A stretch of DNA of 64,000 nucleotides from Protea cynaroides (GCA_028583415.1 CM053265.1:24870830-24934829), one strand, 5' to 3'. Shown: positions 35,525 to 48,580, numbered from the stretch's first letter. Numbers and translations: made by a program. Notes: a model not told the origin generated them from the letters alone.

Positions 35525-38105
35525 CTAACCTATAATGGATAAGAATGAATAAAGAAACAAAATTAATATTCACAACATGAAGTAGTGAAATTTTAACCTT
35601 GTAAAGTAACTAGAAGGAAGTAGGAAGGAAAAGATTTATAACGAAATCAGAATAACTTAAAGGCATGGCAAATTAAAAATAGGAATTGAATGAATAAATA
35701 GTGATTTAGACAAATTACTAGTAAATTAGGAGTTAAACTTTCAGAGAAAAGGGGTGCACAATCATTAAGATGTCAGCACTCCATTTTTGCCATTGCCTCC
35801 GCTGACAAGGATTCTTACATTTCCCGTTGTATAGGTTTTAGTTCCATCATCTCTGATCGGATAAATGTAATTTCATTTGTTAGGGTAAAATGGTCCATAA
35901 ATATTAATGGCCCTTGATGTGAATAGGGAATTAAAAAAATATATTTTCACGAAATGTGGTTTAAAATATAAAATAGGGGTATAAAGAGGGTTTGGTGATG
36001 TATCGGATAAGTAAGGTCATTTTGTAGAGTTGGTAGGATCATAGTCACTTATCAGTATAGACTTTCTTTTAATAATGATGATGAATAGAGTTGAGTTTTT
36101 GTAATAAAAAAAAATTGGTGACATAACAAGAAATAAATTACACCTAACATTTTGAGTGTGTAGAGAGGGCCTCTTACGTGTTGACTTGAGAGGTAAATTG
36201 AGAGTAAAGTTAAAAAGGATCTCTGACCCAAGGTTATAGGAGTAAGGTTAGACTTTTTGTAGGTTTTGATAGTTAAAAGAAAGAGTGGAAGGTCATTGTG
36301 GTGAGATGGGACCTTTTTTTGTTTTGGGAATAGAAACTAAGGAGACGAGGGAGAGAAATAAGTGGGAGAAAATTGAAATGGGTCTGGATTGTTGGATACG
36401 GTAAAGGAGGAAATAAAAAGGGGAATTCAGAGAAAAATGCATGGCATTGACAAGAAAGTACATGGCACTTAATGGAAGACAAGAGTGACATTTAGCCTAG
36501 AGGTGTAAACATAGGGGAAAATTTTTGATTGGATTTGGAGTGTTGGACAGGTGAAAGGAAGTTTCTCTTTTGTTTGAGGGGTGTCATTTGACTTTTTAGA
36601 TTTGACCGTATGTATAGAGAAGGAAGGGGCTCTTTTGGGTCATTTTTTTTAAAACTAAAATTGAAGAGAGGAAGAGTATGGAGGAAGATTTTTTTTTGAA
36701 AATAAGAGCTAGTCCATCTAGCCTAGGGGGATGGAAGTTCAGTGGTTAGAGAGCCTCTAAGCCATGGGATTCTTTAAGAGCAGATTGGAAGGAATAGTGG
36801 GATAGAAGAGAGGTTGAGTGGAGGGCTACGGTGAGTGAGAGATGAGATACTGAGAAAGATCAAAAGAAAGGGGGAAAAAAGAGATGGAGAGAGGGGTTCC
36901 AGTTTACCCGCCCCCATGAAGGAAGAAGAAGCAGTGCCACCACCGCTGCTGCAAAGAGAAAGGGAGGCACCACCGCTACAGCTGGCAAAGTCTGATCTCT
37001 ACAAAGGAGCAAGGGCTTTGAACAACGGTCAGATATTTCAAGTGAGTCTTATTTTTCAACCCCATGTTTTTCGGCAATTCTTTATACATTTATTTATTTT
37101 TTGTATATATTTTTTTTATAATGGGTTCTTTCAATCCAAGTCCAGGAGTTTCTCTGCCTTGATTATTTGGGGAGTTCCCTCATAACCAAAACCTCCCCCA
37201 CCATTATGTTCTAATCTGGTTATTCCCCATGGATTTAGTTTCTATTCTTTGGGTTTCTTATTTGAAAGCTTGCTAATAATGAAATTTTTTTTTTATTATT
37301 ATCATTAGCCATTCTTTGATCCAAAACTTTTTTTTTTGTAAAAAACCAAGATCTACTTTGCTTCATATGTTACATGTTTGATGAAAGGATCCTCTATCAT
37401 TTGCATCAATACTCAGATGGGTTATGAGTAATGTTGAGATTCTCGTAATGGTGCCCATTATCACTCAGTGTCCCTTTTGTAAAGATTTCTGGGCCATGCT
37501 AACTCTATCTCTTGAAATTGCAAAGCCTATCTTTAGAGTCACTGCTACATGTTTCTTTTGTTTTTGTTTTTATTTTGTTCAACTGAATGCAATATATATG
37601 GCTCGGTGAGTGTTCGGATTGACTTGATATTCTTAAAAATCCACTTCGGCCAATACATTTGATTCTGTTTAACAGCCTGGTTCGATCTCTGTCTCAGTTT
37701 AACTGGAATGATGCTAAGTATGCTCCTACTCAAATGATGGATTCAATGTATGTTGATTTGGCTTGGTTTAATCTAGTTAAATATTTAATCCAATTTTTAT
37801 TGTCCTACTTAACTCATGCTCGATATTTTTTTATTTAAATTGTCGAGCCTACTCATATGTACACATGTTTAAAATGTCTTATTTCTTGCTTAAATTCGGT
37901 ACATGTTTAAAGTGATTTGAATGCATGAATGGTCGATCCCATGTAGGATTTGTCATAGCCAATTCAGGAGAATCTGGTGTGATATCCGACTCTACCCGTG
38001 TGGCTAACCCGAATACTTCTAGGAACGTTAACCACAATGTTACAATATAAATCCCATAGTCTACACAAGCAATATCCAATAGAATCCCTAAACAATACTA
38101 CTATG
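35525..38105. other. Long unassigned stretch, probably leader of element D
   Basis: I see no gag-pol coding here. Bases 36,835-37,050 have an open plus frame (Glu/Lys/Pro-rich, MKEEEAVPPPLLQ) ending at a donor-like CAAGTGAGTC, which could be a spliced leader exon. A minus-strand frame at 38079-37879 (ATRVESDITPDSPELAMTN) is unrecognised, and part of it recurs inverted at 62,217-62,275. Several long T runs occur between 37,100 and 37,340. Confidence 0.45.
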
Positions 38106-38110
38106 GTGGA

Positions 38111-38656
38111 TGTCAAGTTTCTAACTCAAACGTTCGAACTAGTAAGTGGAGGGACTCTCCATATATAAGATCATAGGATTCCAATCTCATTAGCAATGTG
38201 GGATTATTCCCAATACTCCCCCTCACATGTAACCCCACCGTTAGGTGGTGTATATGTGGTAGTATATGCGGCAATACATGACACTTTTCAGGTGATTAGT
38301 CCCTCTTTGGGTGACTGATCCCTCTTTGGGTGACATATAGTCCCTCTTTTTGTGTGATCGTCCCTCTTTGGGTGACTGATCCCTCTTTGGGTGACATATA
38401 GTCCCTCTTTTGGGTGATCGTCCCACTTTGGGTGACCATAGTCCCTATTCTGTGCAACTGACGTCCCTCTTTCGGTGACTTGGCCTCTTTTTTTTTTTTT
38501 TTTTTTTTTTTTTAGGGTTATTATGAGAGGAAACCTGGAGCTCTGATACCATGTCAAGTTTCCAACTTAAAAGTTCGAACTAGTAAGTAGAGGGATTCTC
38601 CATATATAAGACCACAGGATTCCAATTTCATTAGCAATGTGGGACTATTCCCAATA
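38111..38656 (-). mobile_element. Second TRIM element, minus orientation, complete
   Basis: LTRs of 105 bp lie at 38111-38215 and 38552-38656 (TGTCAAGTTTC...TTCCCAATA on the plus strand), flanked by duplications GTGGA (38106-38110 and 38657-38661). The primer site reads GCTCTGATACCA at 38540-38551, the reverse of TGGTATCAGAGC, and a CTCCCCCTCA tract (reverse of the purine tract) follows the left LTR. The interior has the same CCCTCTTTGGGTGA repeats as the TRIM at 9190, in fewer copies, and a run of about 25 T. It is non-coding. Confidence 0.93.
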
Positions 38657-40321
38657 GTGGAAGCAATTACTAGATAACAGATGTCAATTCTAATGATACC
38701 ATATCACATATTATGTATCATATTATCATTTGCAAACCATTGTTTTTTCACAAAATACTAACACACTATCCATATACAAATACCCAAAATAAAAAGAGTA
38801 AATCTGTTACATTGTTCATGATAACCCTCTTTGGCTATCCTAAGAAAAAATCAGAGTAAATCAATTACATCATTCTGATAGACCTCTTCGCCTACCATCA
38901 AAATGAATCACAATATATCAAAAGATCAGGGGGAAGGGAGAAAGTAAGAGGAGGGCTATGTCATGCGTAGACACAATCGCTGTTGGTGCAGCCCTTCCCG
39001 TGCTCTCTACTAATCATATCATCAAGGGCAGCAGTTATACTAGCCAAGGGAGACTCCATAAAATCAGCGACAGATAGATCACCTGTAAGAGATTTTGAAA
39101 AGAAGTGTCGATGAGAGTGAGCTGACATCCTAGCTCATTGAGAAATCTAATATCAAATGCAATGCACATACGACAACCAATGAGATGAATGTAATAATTT
39201 TATATTAGGTCTCAGGTTTGTGTTTTCACATCCTGGGCGATGGTAGAAGTTGAATACACGACCCCGGGCCGTGAGACCACTTCTACAAGCTAAATCCCCC
39301 TTGGGGACTCCCATCATTACAGGGTTCATTCCTCCCACCATAGACTTCACATACGCCAGCTACATCGCACCTACAAGTTACTGATTTGCTAGCTACCGCA
39401 CACCCATATGTCATTGGCTCCCCTAGGGTCTCCTAACCTATGTGTAGGCAAAGCTATGCCAGTATCTATACCCCTACTGGAAGGGCTAGGAAATAGGGAA
39501 TGGTACCACATATGTCTATTATGATCATTTATTTCACTTTGGTTGTCTGTCAGTAAAAGTCTCCGGATCATCCTCCTATGAGATTATCGTGCCCTCACTA
39601 GCATGTCGACATAACCATCGTGCTATCCACTAGCAAAGAACCCCAGCTCTGCTCCATAGATCATTGGGTCTATTTATATTTCCATTGTGATCCATGTACT
39701 CGTACTTCCATGCATTACACGAACCACCATACATGGTTGCAATCCAACATGACTCATGCACCCATACTCTTATGCGTTATACAAGCCATCATACATAGTT
39801 GCTTAATTAAATAAATAAAGTATACTTTGACGGCGAACCCTGGCTCCACTCTCATGGATCACCATGCTCCCGCTAGAGCCTAGCATCAACAACATGACCT
39901 GTGTATTGTGTCCCACACTCCACATGTCCACTATACTCAAACAATCATATAATATTCATAGTTATTATTATGCAGAATGTATGCTCATAGAATAACAATA
40001 AAATAAACAAAACATGTTATAACTTGCAACTTAAGCAGGTTACTATAAAAATTAGACATGTGAGGATGCCCTATGTCTATAGACTAGACCCCTCACCTGA
40101 TAGCACTAGGTAGTGCCACAGTAGTATCCAAAGCCCAAAATAAGACTTCACGACCGATCGAGATCAATACCTATTAAAGCATATACTAGTTCATTAGTTG
40201 GTTATGTAGCTTTTAACCATCATTGACAAGACTTATTTGTCCATGCACGGGCCCCAAGACAAGCTAGGAACCCAAGGGTTGGTCTGCCTAAACCATTCTA
40301 AGCAAATTAGCCAACATAGAC

Positions 40322-40695
40322 TCGATCGATTGACCGTACTGGTTGAACGTTCTACCGGTTGACACTTAGTAAATTTCCTCACAATGGAATCGGTTAAACA
40401 ATCGACTAACCAAGCAACAGGTTGGCCATCCGGTTTAACACCCTATTATGGCAATGAGTTCCAGAAGGTTTACCCGTCCCATTACTGAGTGAACAATCAT
40501 CCAGAAATGCCACCGTTGGGCATTAAGCTTAAACAATCAAATGATGTCTGAATGGTTCTACCGCTAAACCGGTTGACTACTAATAGATAATGGTCGACCG
40601 AATTAGTTATGGTCTAACAGATCAGGCCTTCCGCTTTGGTGGCAGAATGGTTAGGATTTCCTGCTTAGGGCCCCTATGGAACCGTTCGACCGGTC
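40322..40695. repeat. ACCGGTTGAC word array of LTR B
   Basis: TTGACCGTACTGGTTGAACG, TCTACCGGTTGACAC, GAATCGGTTAAAC, CATCCGGTTTAAC, AAACCGGTTGAC, GGTCGACCG and CCGGTCCAACCGG occur in both orientations with irregular spacing. A smaller array on the other side of the TATA box lies at 42,903-42,965 (ATCGGTTGATG, ACTGGTTGAATGG). Confidence 0.8.
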
Positions 40696-41028
40696 CAACC
40701 GGTTTGTGCTCAAAGCTTATTTTCCAAGCTTGGAAACTTGGTTTCCAGTTCACCTCATACCAGGTAGTTGGTGGGATGCTCTTTACACCATTTATGGTCA
40801 CAATGAAAGCCATTCATGGCTCCATGAGCTCCATTAATGGAGGTGGGTGTCAAAACTTACTTTTTAAGTCATAAATGTTGAAACCCACTAATGGAGTCCA
40901 ACCACCATCATTCTTGCATTTATCCCCTAAGCAAAAGAGGAATGTAGGTAAACCTAGCCTCAACAACTCCATAGGGAGTGGGGAAAACTAAACCTAGGTT
41001 TCTTTTAGGTTATTAATGGTGGTCAACC

Positions 41029-42696
41029 TGTAAGACCCGTATCGAACTAACCCGATCTTACCACCTTGAACCAGGTCTATCCATCATGGTCGAACCAAAC
41101 GGATCTAGTGCGTGAAGGAGATCACGATCCCAGGTATTAAACTGACCCAAAAACACTAAAAATAGGGGGAGGGTCGCATACCCGGCAAGGGAGGGTCAGA
41201 ATCCCTCAGTACAAAAGTCAGACCCCCAGTTTTATACCGGGGGTCGGACATTTTAAGAACCAGGGGTCGATGGGATCTTCGACCCCCCCATCGACCCCCG
41301 GTAATCAGTAAAAACAGCACGAACCGAAAATTAGGAAAATTTCCTAATTTCAATGGAATTCCTTCCTAATCTCAATGGGACTTATTTTGGGAGTTTCTAC
41401 TCTAAAAATAAGACGTCCCTAAGCCTCTTTCACTCCTTTTAAAACTTTAATTGGATTGACAGAAAGTGAAGAGAAGGAGAAGAGAAAGAGAAGAGAAGGA
41501 AAGTGGAGAAGAAGATTAAGGAGAAGGCTTCAGAGAAACAAGCCTAATTCTCAGGTATGGATACTATCCCCATGAAATTCTACAGACCTTAGGATAGATA
41601 GAAAAGAGGGAATGATCTAGGAGAAACCCAAATCATCCACCCATGGTTAGGTTTTCATGAAAAATCATGGAAAAAATCATGAAAGCTATCTAGGTGAATG
41701 AACCACGGTTCTAGGCCATAGAACATGTGTGGAATGGATTGTAGAAGCAAGCCATAGGACCCCAAACATGAAGAATGGACTGTAGGATGAAAAATTGACT
41801 AAACCCACAGGGGGTCGCACGGGGGGTCGATGGCCAATCAACCCTACCAGACCCTGATCATCGACCCCCATTGTTCGGGAAGTCCAGAATAGGGGTGGTC
41901 GCACCCAGGGTCGATGAAACCTCTGACCCTAGCATCGACCCCCAGTTAACAACATACTTTTTAACATCAAAATTAATTCTATCGGCTTGGTTAGGTCTTC
42001 TAGTGATATAATATCAATATATAGTTGATTCTTAAAGCTTGAAAGAAGGTCTACGATCAAGTAAAGGTAAGGGAACAAGACCTACACTAATTGGTTAATA
42101 ATAAACTATTTTTATTCTTGAGTCCAATGCCATGAATGATTTTATGCGTGTATGATTGTTATGTGCATTCAACATGTCATCCAATATTTCTATTATTACT
42201 GTTCATGCATATTTATTTATTGTTTATGATAATGATGATGATGATGATGATAGGAATAGGCATGTGGATGTATGTGTGTGGTTGGTGTGCTTGATGCGAG
42301 CGAGTATTAGGGGGAGGTGTCATAGGCGGGGCCTCAGCACTCTAGCTCTATCTCTAACTCAAGTTTTGTCCACTGACATTATTGCCGCATATACTACCAC
42401 AGTTAAAACTCTATTAGGATTTTATTTGGATTTATAAAAGATGTAATTGATATTTTATTTATTTATGTCTCAGTTGATACAACAATAATTTGATATTTTT
42501 TATTATGATTATTACATTTAGAATGCTCAGTTCATTTACTATAAGACTTTCGCTATTGTGTATTTATTCTGATTATGGTTGTGGATGCGCATGATTTTAT
42601 TTTTAATGGATACCGCCTATTAGAGATCCTGGTTGAACCGTTGGGTTATAGCGGTTCATCACACCGTTCTGAATGGTGCAGAAATGGGGTGTGATA
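41029..42696 (+). mobile_element. Solo LTR of the same family, nested in LTR B
   Basis: It runs from TGTAAGACCC to GGGGTGTGATA, 1668 bp, with duplications CAACC at 41024-41028 and 42697-42701. It is closest to element A's LTR, sharing the start TGTAAGACCCGT, the GATGATGATG run near 42,231 and the 3' stem. Its word arrays (41,165-41,302 and 41,812-41,945) use GGGGGTCGATGG/CATCGACCCCC, a variant of element A's word. Confidence 0.9.
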
Positions 42697-43185
42697 CAAC
42701 CACTAACAATCCTACCATTAATACAAGGAAGAAGGAGGAAGATAATGGCTCTTACCTCCAAAGAAATGGCTAGGGCTTGGAGCTTGAGCTTTAAGTCTTT
42801 CCTTCCTCTTCCCTTCTCTATTCTCCTTCTCCTTTCTACGGTTCCAAGAAATAGAGAAATGAGGGTTTGCCCTCATTTATATAGACAAGGAAAGAAATGG
42901 GGTCCATTAATCGCAATCAATCGGTTGATGATGACTGGTTGAATGGTCATCCGATTGGGCTTAAAATAGCCATTCAAGAGAACTAAATGTCCCACAAGCC
43001 TTGGGATACACATACACCTCCTAGGATCCACTAGGGTACCTTACCCTACCATTTAGAAGTAATAGAACGTACCTAGGGTTCGTATATCATCATCAGATCT
43101 GCATCAGGTGCTCTGTCTGACGGTAAGTTGAGACCTAACATAGGAAGGAATCCGAGTCAGTAAGGGATTCCAAGTGAGTCTCACA

Positions 43186-43198
43186 ATCCCCCCAACTT
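43186..43198 (-). promoter_or_regulatory. Polypurine tract of element B
   Basis: The minus strand reads AAGTTGGGGGGAT immediately before the 3' LTR, matching element A's AAGTTGGGGGGAGT at 59205-59218. Confidence 0.85.
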
Positions 43199-43204
43199 AA
43201 AAGA

Positions 43205-46200
43205 ATTTCATCCTTGAAATTAAGATGTACGTGAATCTTCAAACAAATGTGGATACTTCTCCCGCATTGCAGTCTCACTTTCCTAGGTGGCTTCTTCAAT
43301 ATCATAACTGTGCCAATGAACCTTCACATAGGGAATAGAATGGTTCCGTAGTTGCTATACCATTCTGTTCAAAATAACCACTGGCTCCACGGTGCAAGAC
43401 AGATCCTTATCAATCTGAGGAACTTATGCACTGAGGACATGGGATGGACCATGAACGTACTTATTCAAGAGGGAGACGTGGAAGACATCATGAACATCCG
43501 ATAGCGTGGGAGGCAATGCCAACTGATATGCCACTTTACCGCTTCTCTTTAAAATCTCATATGGACCAATATATCTAGGACTCAATTTTCCTTTCTTACC
43601 AAAGCATCAAATGCCCCGGTGGGGCGACACCTTGAGGAAAACTTTATCACCAACCTGGATCTCTAAGCCCTTATGCCGAACATCAGCGTAACTCTTCTAC
43701 CTGTTTTGAGCTGTCTTGATCCTTTTTCTGATAAGATCCAGTTTATCACATGTGTCATGTATAATATCCATGCCCAAAATTCTATGCTCACCTACTTCAT
43801 TCGAGTAAAATCAAGTCCTACATCTCCTGCCATACAATACCTCACATAGAGCAATGCTAAGTGTAGCTTGGTAGCCATTGTTATAGGCGAACTCAATCAA
43901 CGATAGGTACTTATCCCAAATACCTTTAAAATCTAGGGCATAGGCTCGAAGCATGTTTTCCAATATTTGTACTGTGCACTCAGATTTCCCATCAGTCTCT
44001 GGGTGGAACGCAGTACTGAACTTCAACTGTGTACCCATTGCTTTCTGTAGACTGTCCCATAGCTTGAACATAAATCTTGGGTCTCTATCTGACACAATGC
44101 TTGTAGGTACTCCATGCAATCTCACTATGTTATCCACATAGAGCTTGGCCAGTCTATCCATGGTATACGTTGGTCTTACAGCTACAAAACGGGCTACCTT
44201 TGTAAGAAGGTCCACGATTACCCAAACTACATCAACATTGTTTGGCGTCAAGGGTAATCTTGTCACAAAATCCATGGTAATATGATCCCATTTCTACTCC
44301 GAGATAGGCAATGGCTGTAGTAGCCCTGCTAGTCTCTGTCTATCTACCTTCACTTGTTGACATGTAAGGCACTTGTACACAAAGGTTGCCACATCAACCT
44401 TCATACCTCTTGATTAGTAAAATGTCTTCAAATCTTGATACATCTTGGTACTACCAGGAAGCATGGTGAAGGGAGATGAGTGTGCTTTAATCAAAATGCT
44501 CTCCTTCAGTTCCTTGGCACTTTCTGGCACACAAATTTGGTTTCTATATCTGACCATCCTTTCATTGTCTAGAGAAAAGTCTGGATCTTTCCTCCCATTC
44601 TCAAGTTCATTCTTGAGCGTCTTCAAATATGTATCATTAACGGTTGCCTCTTTAATCTGGTCCATCAAGGTGGGCTGGACCGTTAACTCATTGAACAACG
44701 ACACTGTTGCTTCAACCCAATTGGTGGTCAAAGCATCTGTGGTGGAAGCTTCCCCATCAGGTGGAGGAGCAGAGATCAGTGAGTGAGCCATATGATGTCC
44801 TTCGCCAGGGATGACAGCATCAGGGTCAAGATCTCTAGTCGCCACTAACGCCTTCCGGCTCAAAGTGTCCGCCACCACAATGGCTTTTCCTGGGTGGTAC
44901 TTGATGTCACAATCATAATCTTTTAATAGTTCCAACCATCTCCGCTGTCTCATGTTCAGCTCCTTCTGATTGAAGAGATTGGTCAAACTCTTATGATCTA
45001 ACATGATATAGAACTTTTCCCCTTATAGGTAATGTCTCTATATCTTCAACGCGAAGACGATTATGGCAAGTTCCAAATCATAAATGTGATAGTTTTCTTC
45101 ATGAACCTTTAATTTCCTAGAGGCATAGGCAAGCACCTTTTCATCTTGCATCAATACACAACCTAACCCGTACTTGGATGCATCAATGTACACTGTAAAT
45201 AAAGCCCTCTTAGATGGAAGAGTTAAAACTGGAGCAGATAACAATTTCTCCTTGAGAGTTCGAAAGATTTCTTCACACTTATCAGTCCATTTAAATTTTA
45301 TTCCCTTTTTGGTTAATCTCGTTAGTGCTATCGCTATGCAGGAAAACCCCTAAATAAAACACCAATAATAGCCGGCCAATCTAAGAAAACTCCTGATTTC
45401 AGTCACAGAAGTAGGTGCCTTCCAGTCCATGACCACGCTAACCTTATCGGGTCCACTGCTAATCCTTCAGCTGATATGACATGCCCCAAGAATGCCACTT
45501 ATGTCAGCCAAAATTTATATTTCTTGAACTTGGCATACAATCTTTCCTGTCTTAGTTTTTGTAGTGCTAACCAGACGTGTTATGCATGGGTTGCATCATC
45601 GGGTGAGTAGATGAGGATGTCATCGATGAACACAATGACAAACTTATCTAGGAACTCATGGAAAACCCAATTCATAAGCTCCATGGATGATGCTGGAGTG
45701 TTTGTCAATCCAAAGGACAAGACCAAGAACTTAAAGTGGCCATACATTGTCCTGAATGCAGTCTTGGGTATATCACTCCCCTTTATCTTCAATTGATGAT
45801 AGTCCGACCATAGGTCTATCTTGGAGAATACACTTTCCCCTTGGAGTTGGTCAAATAGATCATCGATTCTGGGTAAGGGATACTGGTTCTTAATTGTCAA
45901 CTTATTCAGATCCTGGTAATCTATGCACAGACGGACACTACCGTCCTTCTTCTTTACAAACAACACCGGTGCTCCCCACGGTGATATGCTAGGCCTGATG
46001 AAACCTTTATCCAAAAGCTTCTGAAGCTTCACTTTGAGTTCCTTCAATTCAGTAGGAGCCATATGGTAAGGAGCTTTTGATGCTAGAGCTACTCCTGGAA
46101 CTAGGTCAATAATGAACTCTGTTTCTCGATCTGGGGGTAAACCAGGTAGCTTATCAAGAAATACATCTGAAAACTCATTGACCACTGGTATGTCTTCTAT

Positions 46201-46675
46201 TTTTGGTAGTTGGGCCTCTCTATCCAGCATTGACACCAAGTAACTCTCACAACCTTGGTGCAACAGTTTTGAGGCTTGCATTGCCATTAAAAATAGCTTA
46301 CGGCTCTTCTTGCTCTTGTCCCTTGTGTAGACAAATGTTTCTCAAGCGGTAAGCTAGAATAAGATCTATCGCTTAGAACATAGGACATTGGCTGGGTGCT
46401 TCGCCAACCAATCCATTCCTAGGATAACCTCGAATTCCTTCATCTCGAGGCGAACTAGATTGCCTTCCATAATTTTATCCCCTATGACCACATTGCATGG
46501 TCCATAATAGTCCTCTAGTCTAGATTGCGTCCCCATAGGTGTATGTACTTCTAATTTACACTTCATCTTGCAAGAAGGCATCCCCATTTAACGGCGAATG
46601 CTAGAGATACGAAGGAGTGCATGGCTCCAGAGTCGAACAATACACATGTAGGTCTACTAAAAATAGAAATAGTAC
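43205..46675 (-). pseudogene. Element B pol: protease, RT, RNase H, integrase, chromodomain
   Basis: This is the chromovirus enzyme polyprotein. Protease shows VLFDSGAMHSF near 46,635 and LEMKEFEVILGMDWL near 46,430. Reverse transcriptase (46287-45580) has GLPPDRETEFIIDLVPG, SPWGAPVLFVKKKDGSVRLC and catalytic FIDDILIYS near 45,620. RNase H (45244-44,600) has YIDASKYGLGCVLMQ and QRRWLELLKDYDCDI. The integrase core (44275-43811) has SDRDPRFMFKLWDSLQKAMG and TDGKSECTVQILENM. A chromodomain-like tail (VKVHWHSYDIEEAT, then a stop where Trp fits) lies near 43,330-43,240. There are several frameshifts, and an RT motif has changed from RSGYHQ to WSDYHQ. Confidence 0.88.
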
Positions 46676-46744
46676 CTACACATGTACTTTCATGAGTTAC
46701 TATATGCCATGCAAGATAATGATTACTTCACAAATCTAAAATAC
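46676..46744 (-). other. Predicted 69-nt intron at the gag/pol junction of element B
   Basis: On the minus strand, ATCACAG is followed by GTATTTTAG (donor at 46744), and the interval ends TACATGTGTAG (acceptor at 46676). Reading through the donor gives a stop within six codons after VITG, which ends gag. Removing the 69 bases joins the ACAG codon to GTACTATT and continues in frame into the protease FDSGA. Element A has the equivalent interval at 55665-55735. Branch-like GTAACTC lies about 24 bases from the acceptor. Confidence 0.65.
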
Positions 46745-48083
46745 CTGTGATGACTCTAGGTGATCCCTCAACTTCTTTAGCAGAGAGGGCATATGCCTTG
46801 CCTTGACCTGATAGTGGTGCTTTTTTTGGTTTTGGGCAAGCTCTTGCAAAATGGCCCATCCTACCACAGTTAAAACAGGTATCATATGGCACAAATGAAG
46901 CAATAGAGGCTGCATGCCTAGGCTGAGTCGTCTTGGGTGCAAAAGCAGCTGGCTTGCTTTGACTTGAGGCCAGAATATTATAGGTGGGCCTCACTATAGA
47001 AGGACCAAAGGAAGCCACCATTGAAGAGCTTGGGAACTGAGTACGGAAAGGCTTGCTAGCAGTCCGATTGTCTGTGAAGCTCATAGGCCACTTTTGGCCT
47101 TGATAATTTTGGCGGTATCCATCTTCCACACTTTTCGCCACTTGTACGACGTCACTATACTTCTTTAACCTCTTACATTCTACAATAACCTTGAGGTCTC
47201 CCCTCAAGCCTTGCACAAACCTCCTCAACTTGGTCTCTTTTTCCCTCATCGAGACCGGAGAGAAATAAAACAACTCTTCAAATTTCTGTTGATATGCCTC
47301 AACAGATGAATTTCCTTATAATACATTAAGGTACTTCACCTCCTTTCTATCTCTGAAGTTATGGGGGAAGAAGTTCTTATAGAAAGCTTCCTTGAAGATT
47401 TACCATGTAATTTCTCCATGGCGATGAATAAGAGTGGGTTGAATGCCCTTCCACCAATCATATGGTACTCCCTGTAACTGGAAAGTAGCACACAACAACT
47501 TCTGTGCTTTAGAGCGCATAAGCATCTCCAGAGTCTTCTCCATTGCCTAAATCCAGATTGTAGGTGGCATTGGGTTTGTCCCCAAACCAGTAAATTTCAA
47601 CAGTGCATCCGTTGAAAGTTATCTCTCCATCAACTTGAGGTTGTAGGTGAATGCCGGCCATGACGGGGTGAGCCTACACTTCCGGCATAGGCGCACGAGC
47701 AGCCAATGGTACTACGTGCACTTGCTCATGCACAGGTAGTGCTGGAGGAATTGGAGGTATACCTCCCCCTTGTGCTTGTGTTTGTGCTTGGGTCGGCGGT
47801 GCTTGTGGGGCACCATGGAAAGCGGCCAACAACTCGGTGAGAACTTCCGTTGTATTCCTTTGTTGTTCTTCTAAGTTGCAGACTAATCCACCCATTACAA
47901 CTGTTATGTTCGCCACATTCTGCATGGGTGGGGCAGGTGCAAGTTAACCTGAGGCGGAGGAGGAGGAGGCATACATGGCTTATGAGGTGGCGAATTTGAA
48001 CCACCATGGCCCGCACTACCCTCTTCCTCAGCTGGATGATTCACATTTACAGGCCTTTCTCTAGGCCTTCTCCTTGGAGGCAT
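46731..48083 (-). pseudogene. Element B gag
   Basis: This is the capsid/nucleocapsid precursor. It starts at ATG 48083 (MPPRRRPRERPVNVNHPAEE), is Pro-rich, shifts frame near 47,945, and continues through a capsid core in mixed frames (AMEKTLEMLMRSKAQKLL near 47,535, PYDWWKG near 47,460). The part 47273-46731 is open, with RRFVQGLRGDLKVIVECK and the CCHC knuckle CFNCGRMGHFARAC near 46,880-46,840. It stops inside the predicted intron. An acceptor-like GGCATTTACAG sits about 35 bases upstream of the ATG, as in element A. Confidence 0.85.
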
Positions 48084-48243
48084 TGCTTGTTTTTCAGTGA
48101 TTGATGGGCAAATCTGTAAATGCCCAAGTGTTAGTAGTCATCGTAGATCCAATTAACATAACATCAATCATTAAAGTTATAGCATATATAAAAGAAATGC
48201 ATCAAAATTCTCCAATTCATAAACAATTCTTCAAAATTTTCAT

Positions 48244-48530
48244 TGAACCGGTTAAACGCTTGACCGGTTTCGTTTGACTAGTTGGGGTCCCCTTAACTTA
48301 CTGAGAGAACCTATTGACCGCTACCGGTTGGGTATTCATCCGGTAAATAATCCGGTTTAATGCTCTATGTAAATCCCTCAATCCAGTAGGTCAAGCGGTT
48401 GGACCAGCGGATGATTGGTCATCCGATTTTCCCATCCGGTCAACACTTAGAAATTTCTTCTAAGTCATGTACATAGCTCCGGTTAGCACTCAACCGGTGA
48501 CATGGCTACGGTCAACCGATGGGTACAAGG
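48244..48530. repeat. ACCGGTTGAC word array upstream of element B's antisense ORF
   Basis: GAACCGGTTAAAC, TTGACCGGTTTCG, CGCTACCGGTTGGG, CATCCGGTAAAT, CATCCGGTCAAC, CTCAACCGGTGAC and GGTCAACCGATGG occur here. Besides the words, longer matches to LTR B exist, such as CAACACTTAGAAATTTC here against TGACACTTAGTAAATTTCC near 40,364. The array lies upstream of the TATA box at 48581. Confidence 0.8.
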
Positions 48531-48580
48531 GGTAGACTAGTTTAAATCATCGGTTTGCCAATTTCGCAAAACTAGAAACC

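Larger units (their letters stand above)
38702..43185 (-). repeat. 3' LTR of chromovirus element B, with a nested solo LTR
   Basis: The right end is firm: plus-strand CTCACA at 43185 abuts the reverse polypurine tract ATCCCCCCAACTT (43186-43198). The left end is placed at TATCACA (38702), the reverse of the family terminus TGTGATA, at the distance predicted from the solo LTR at 6407. Without the insertion at 41029-42696 and its extra duplication it is about 2.8 kb. A minus-strand TATA-like CTATATAAATG lies near 42,880. The part from 39,355 to 40,640 matches the right-hand copy at 62,395-63,689. Confidence 0.7.

Noticed and set aside
36835..37185. Considered as a host gene exon
   Set aside because: No recognisable family, no downstream exon found, and it lies in a retroelement-dense region; kept only as an open question.
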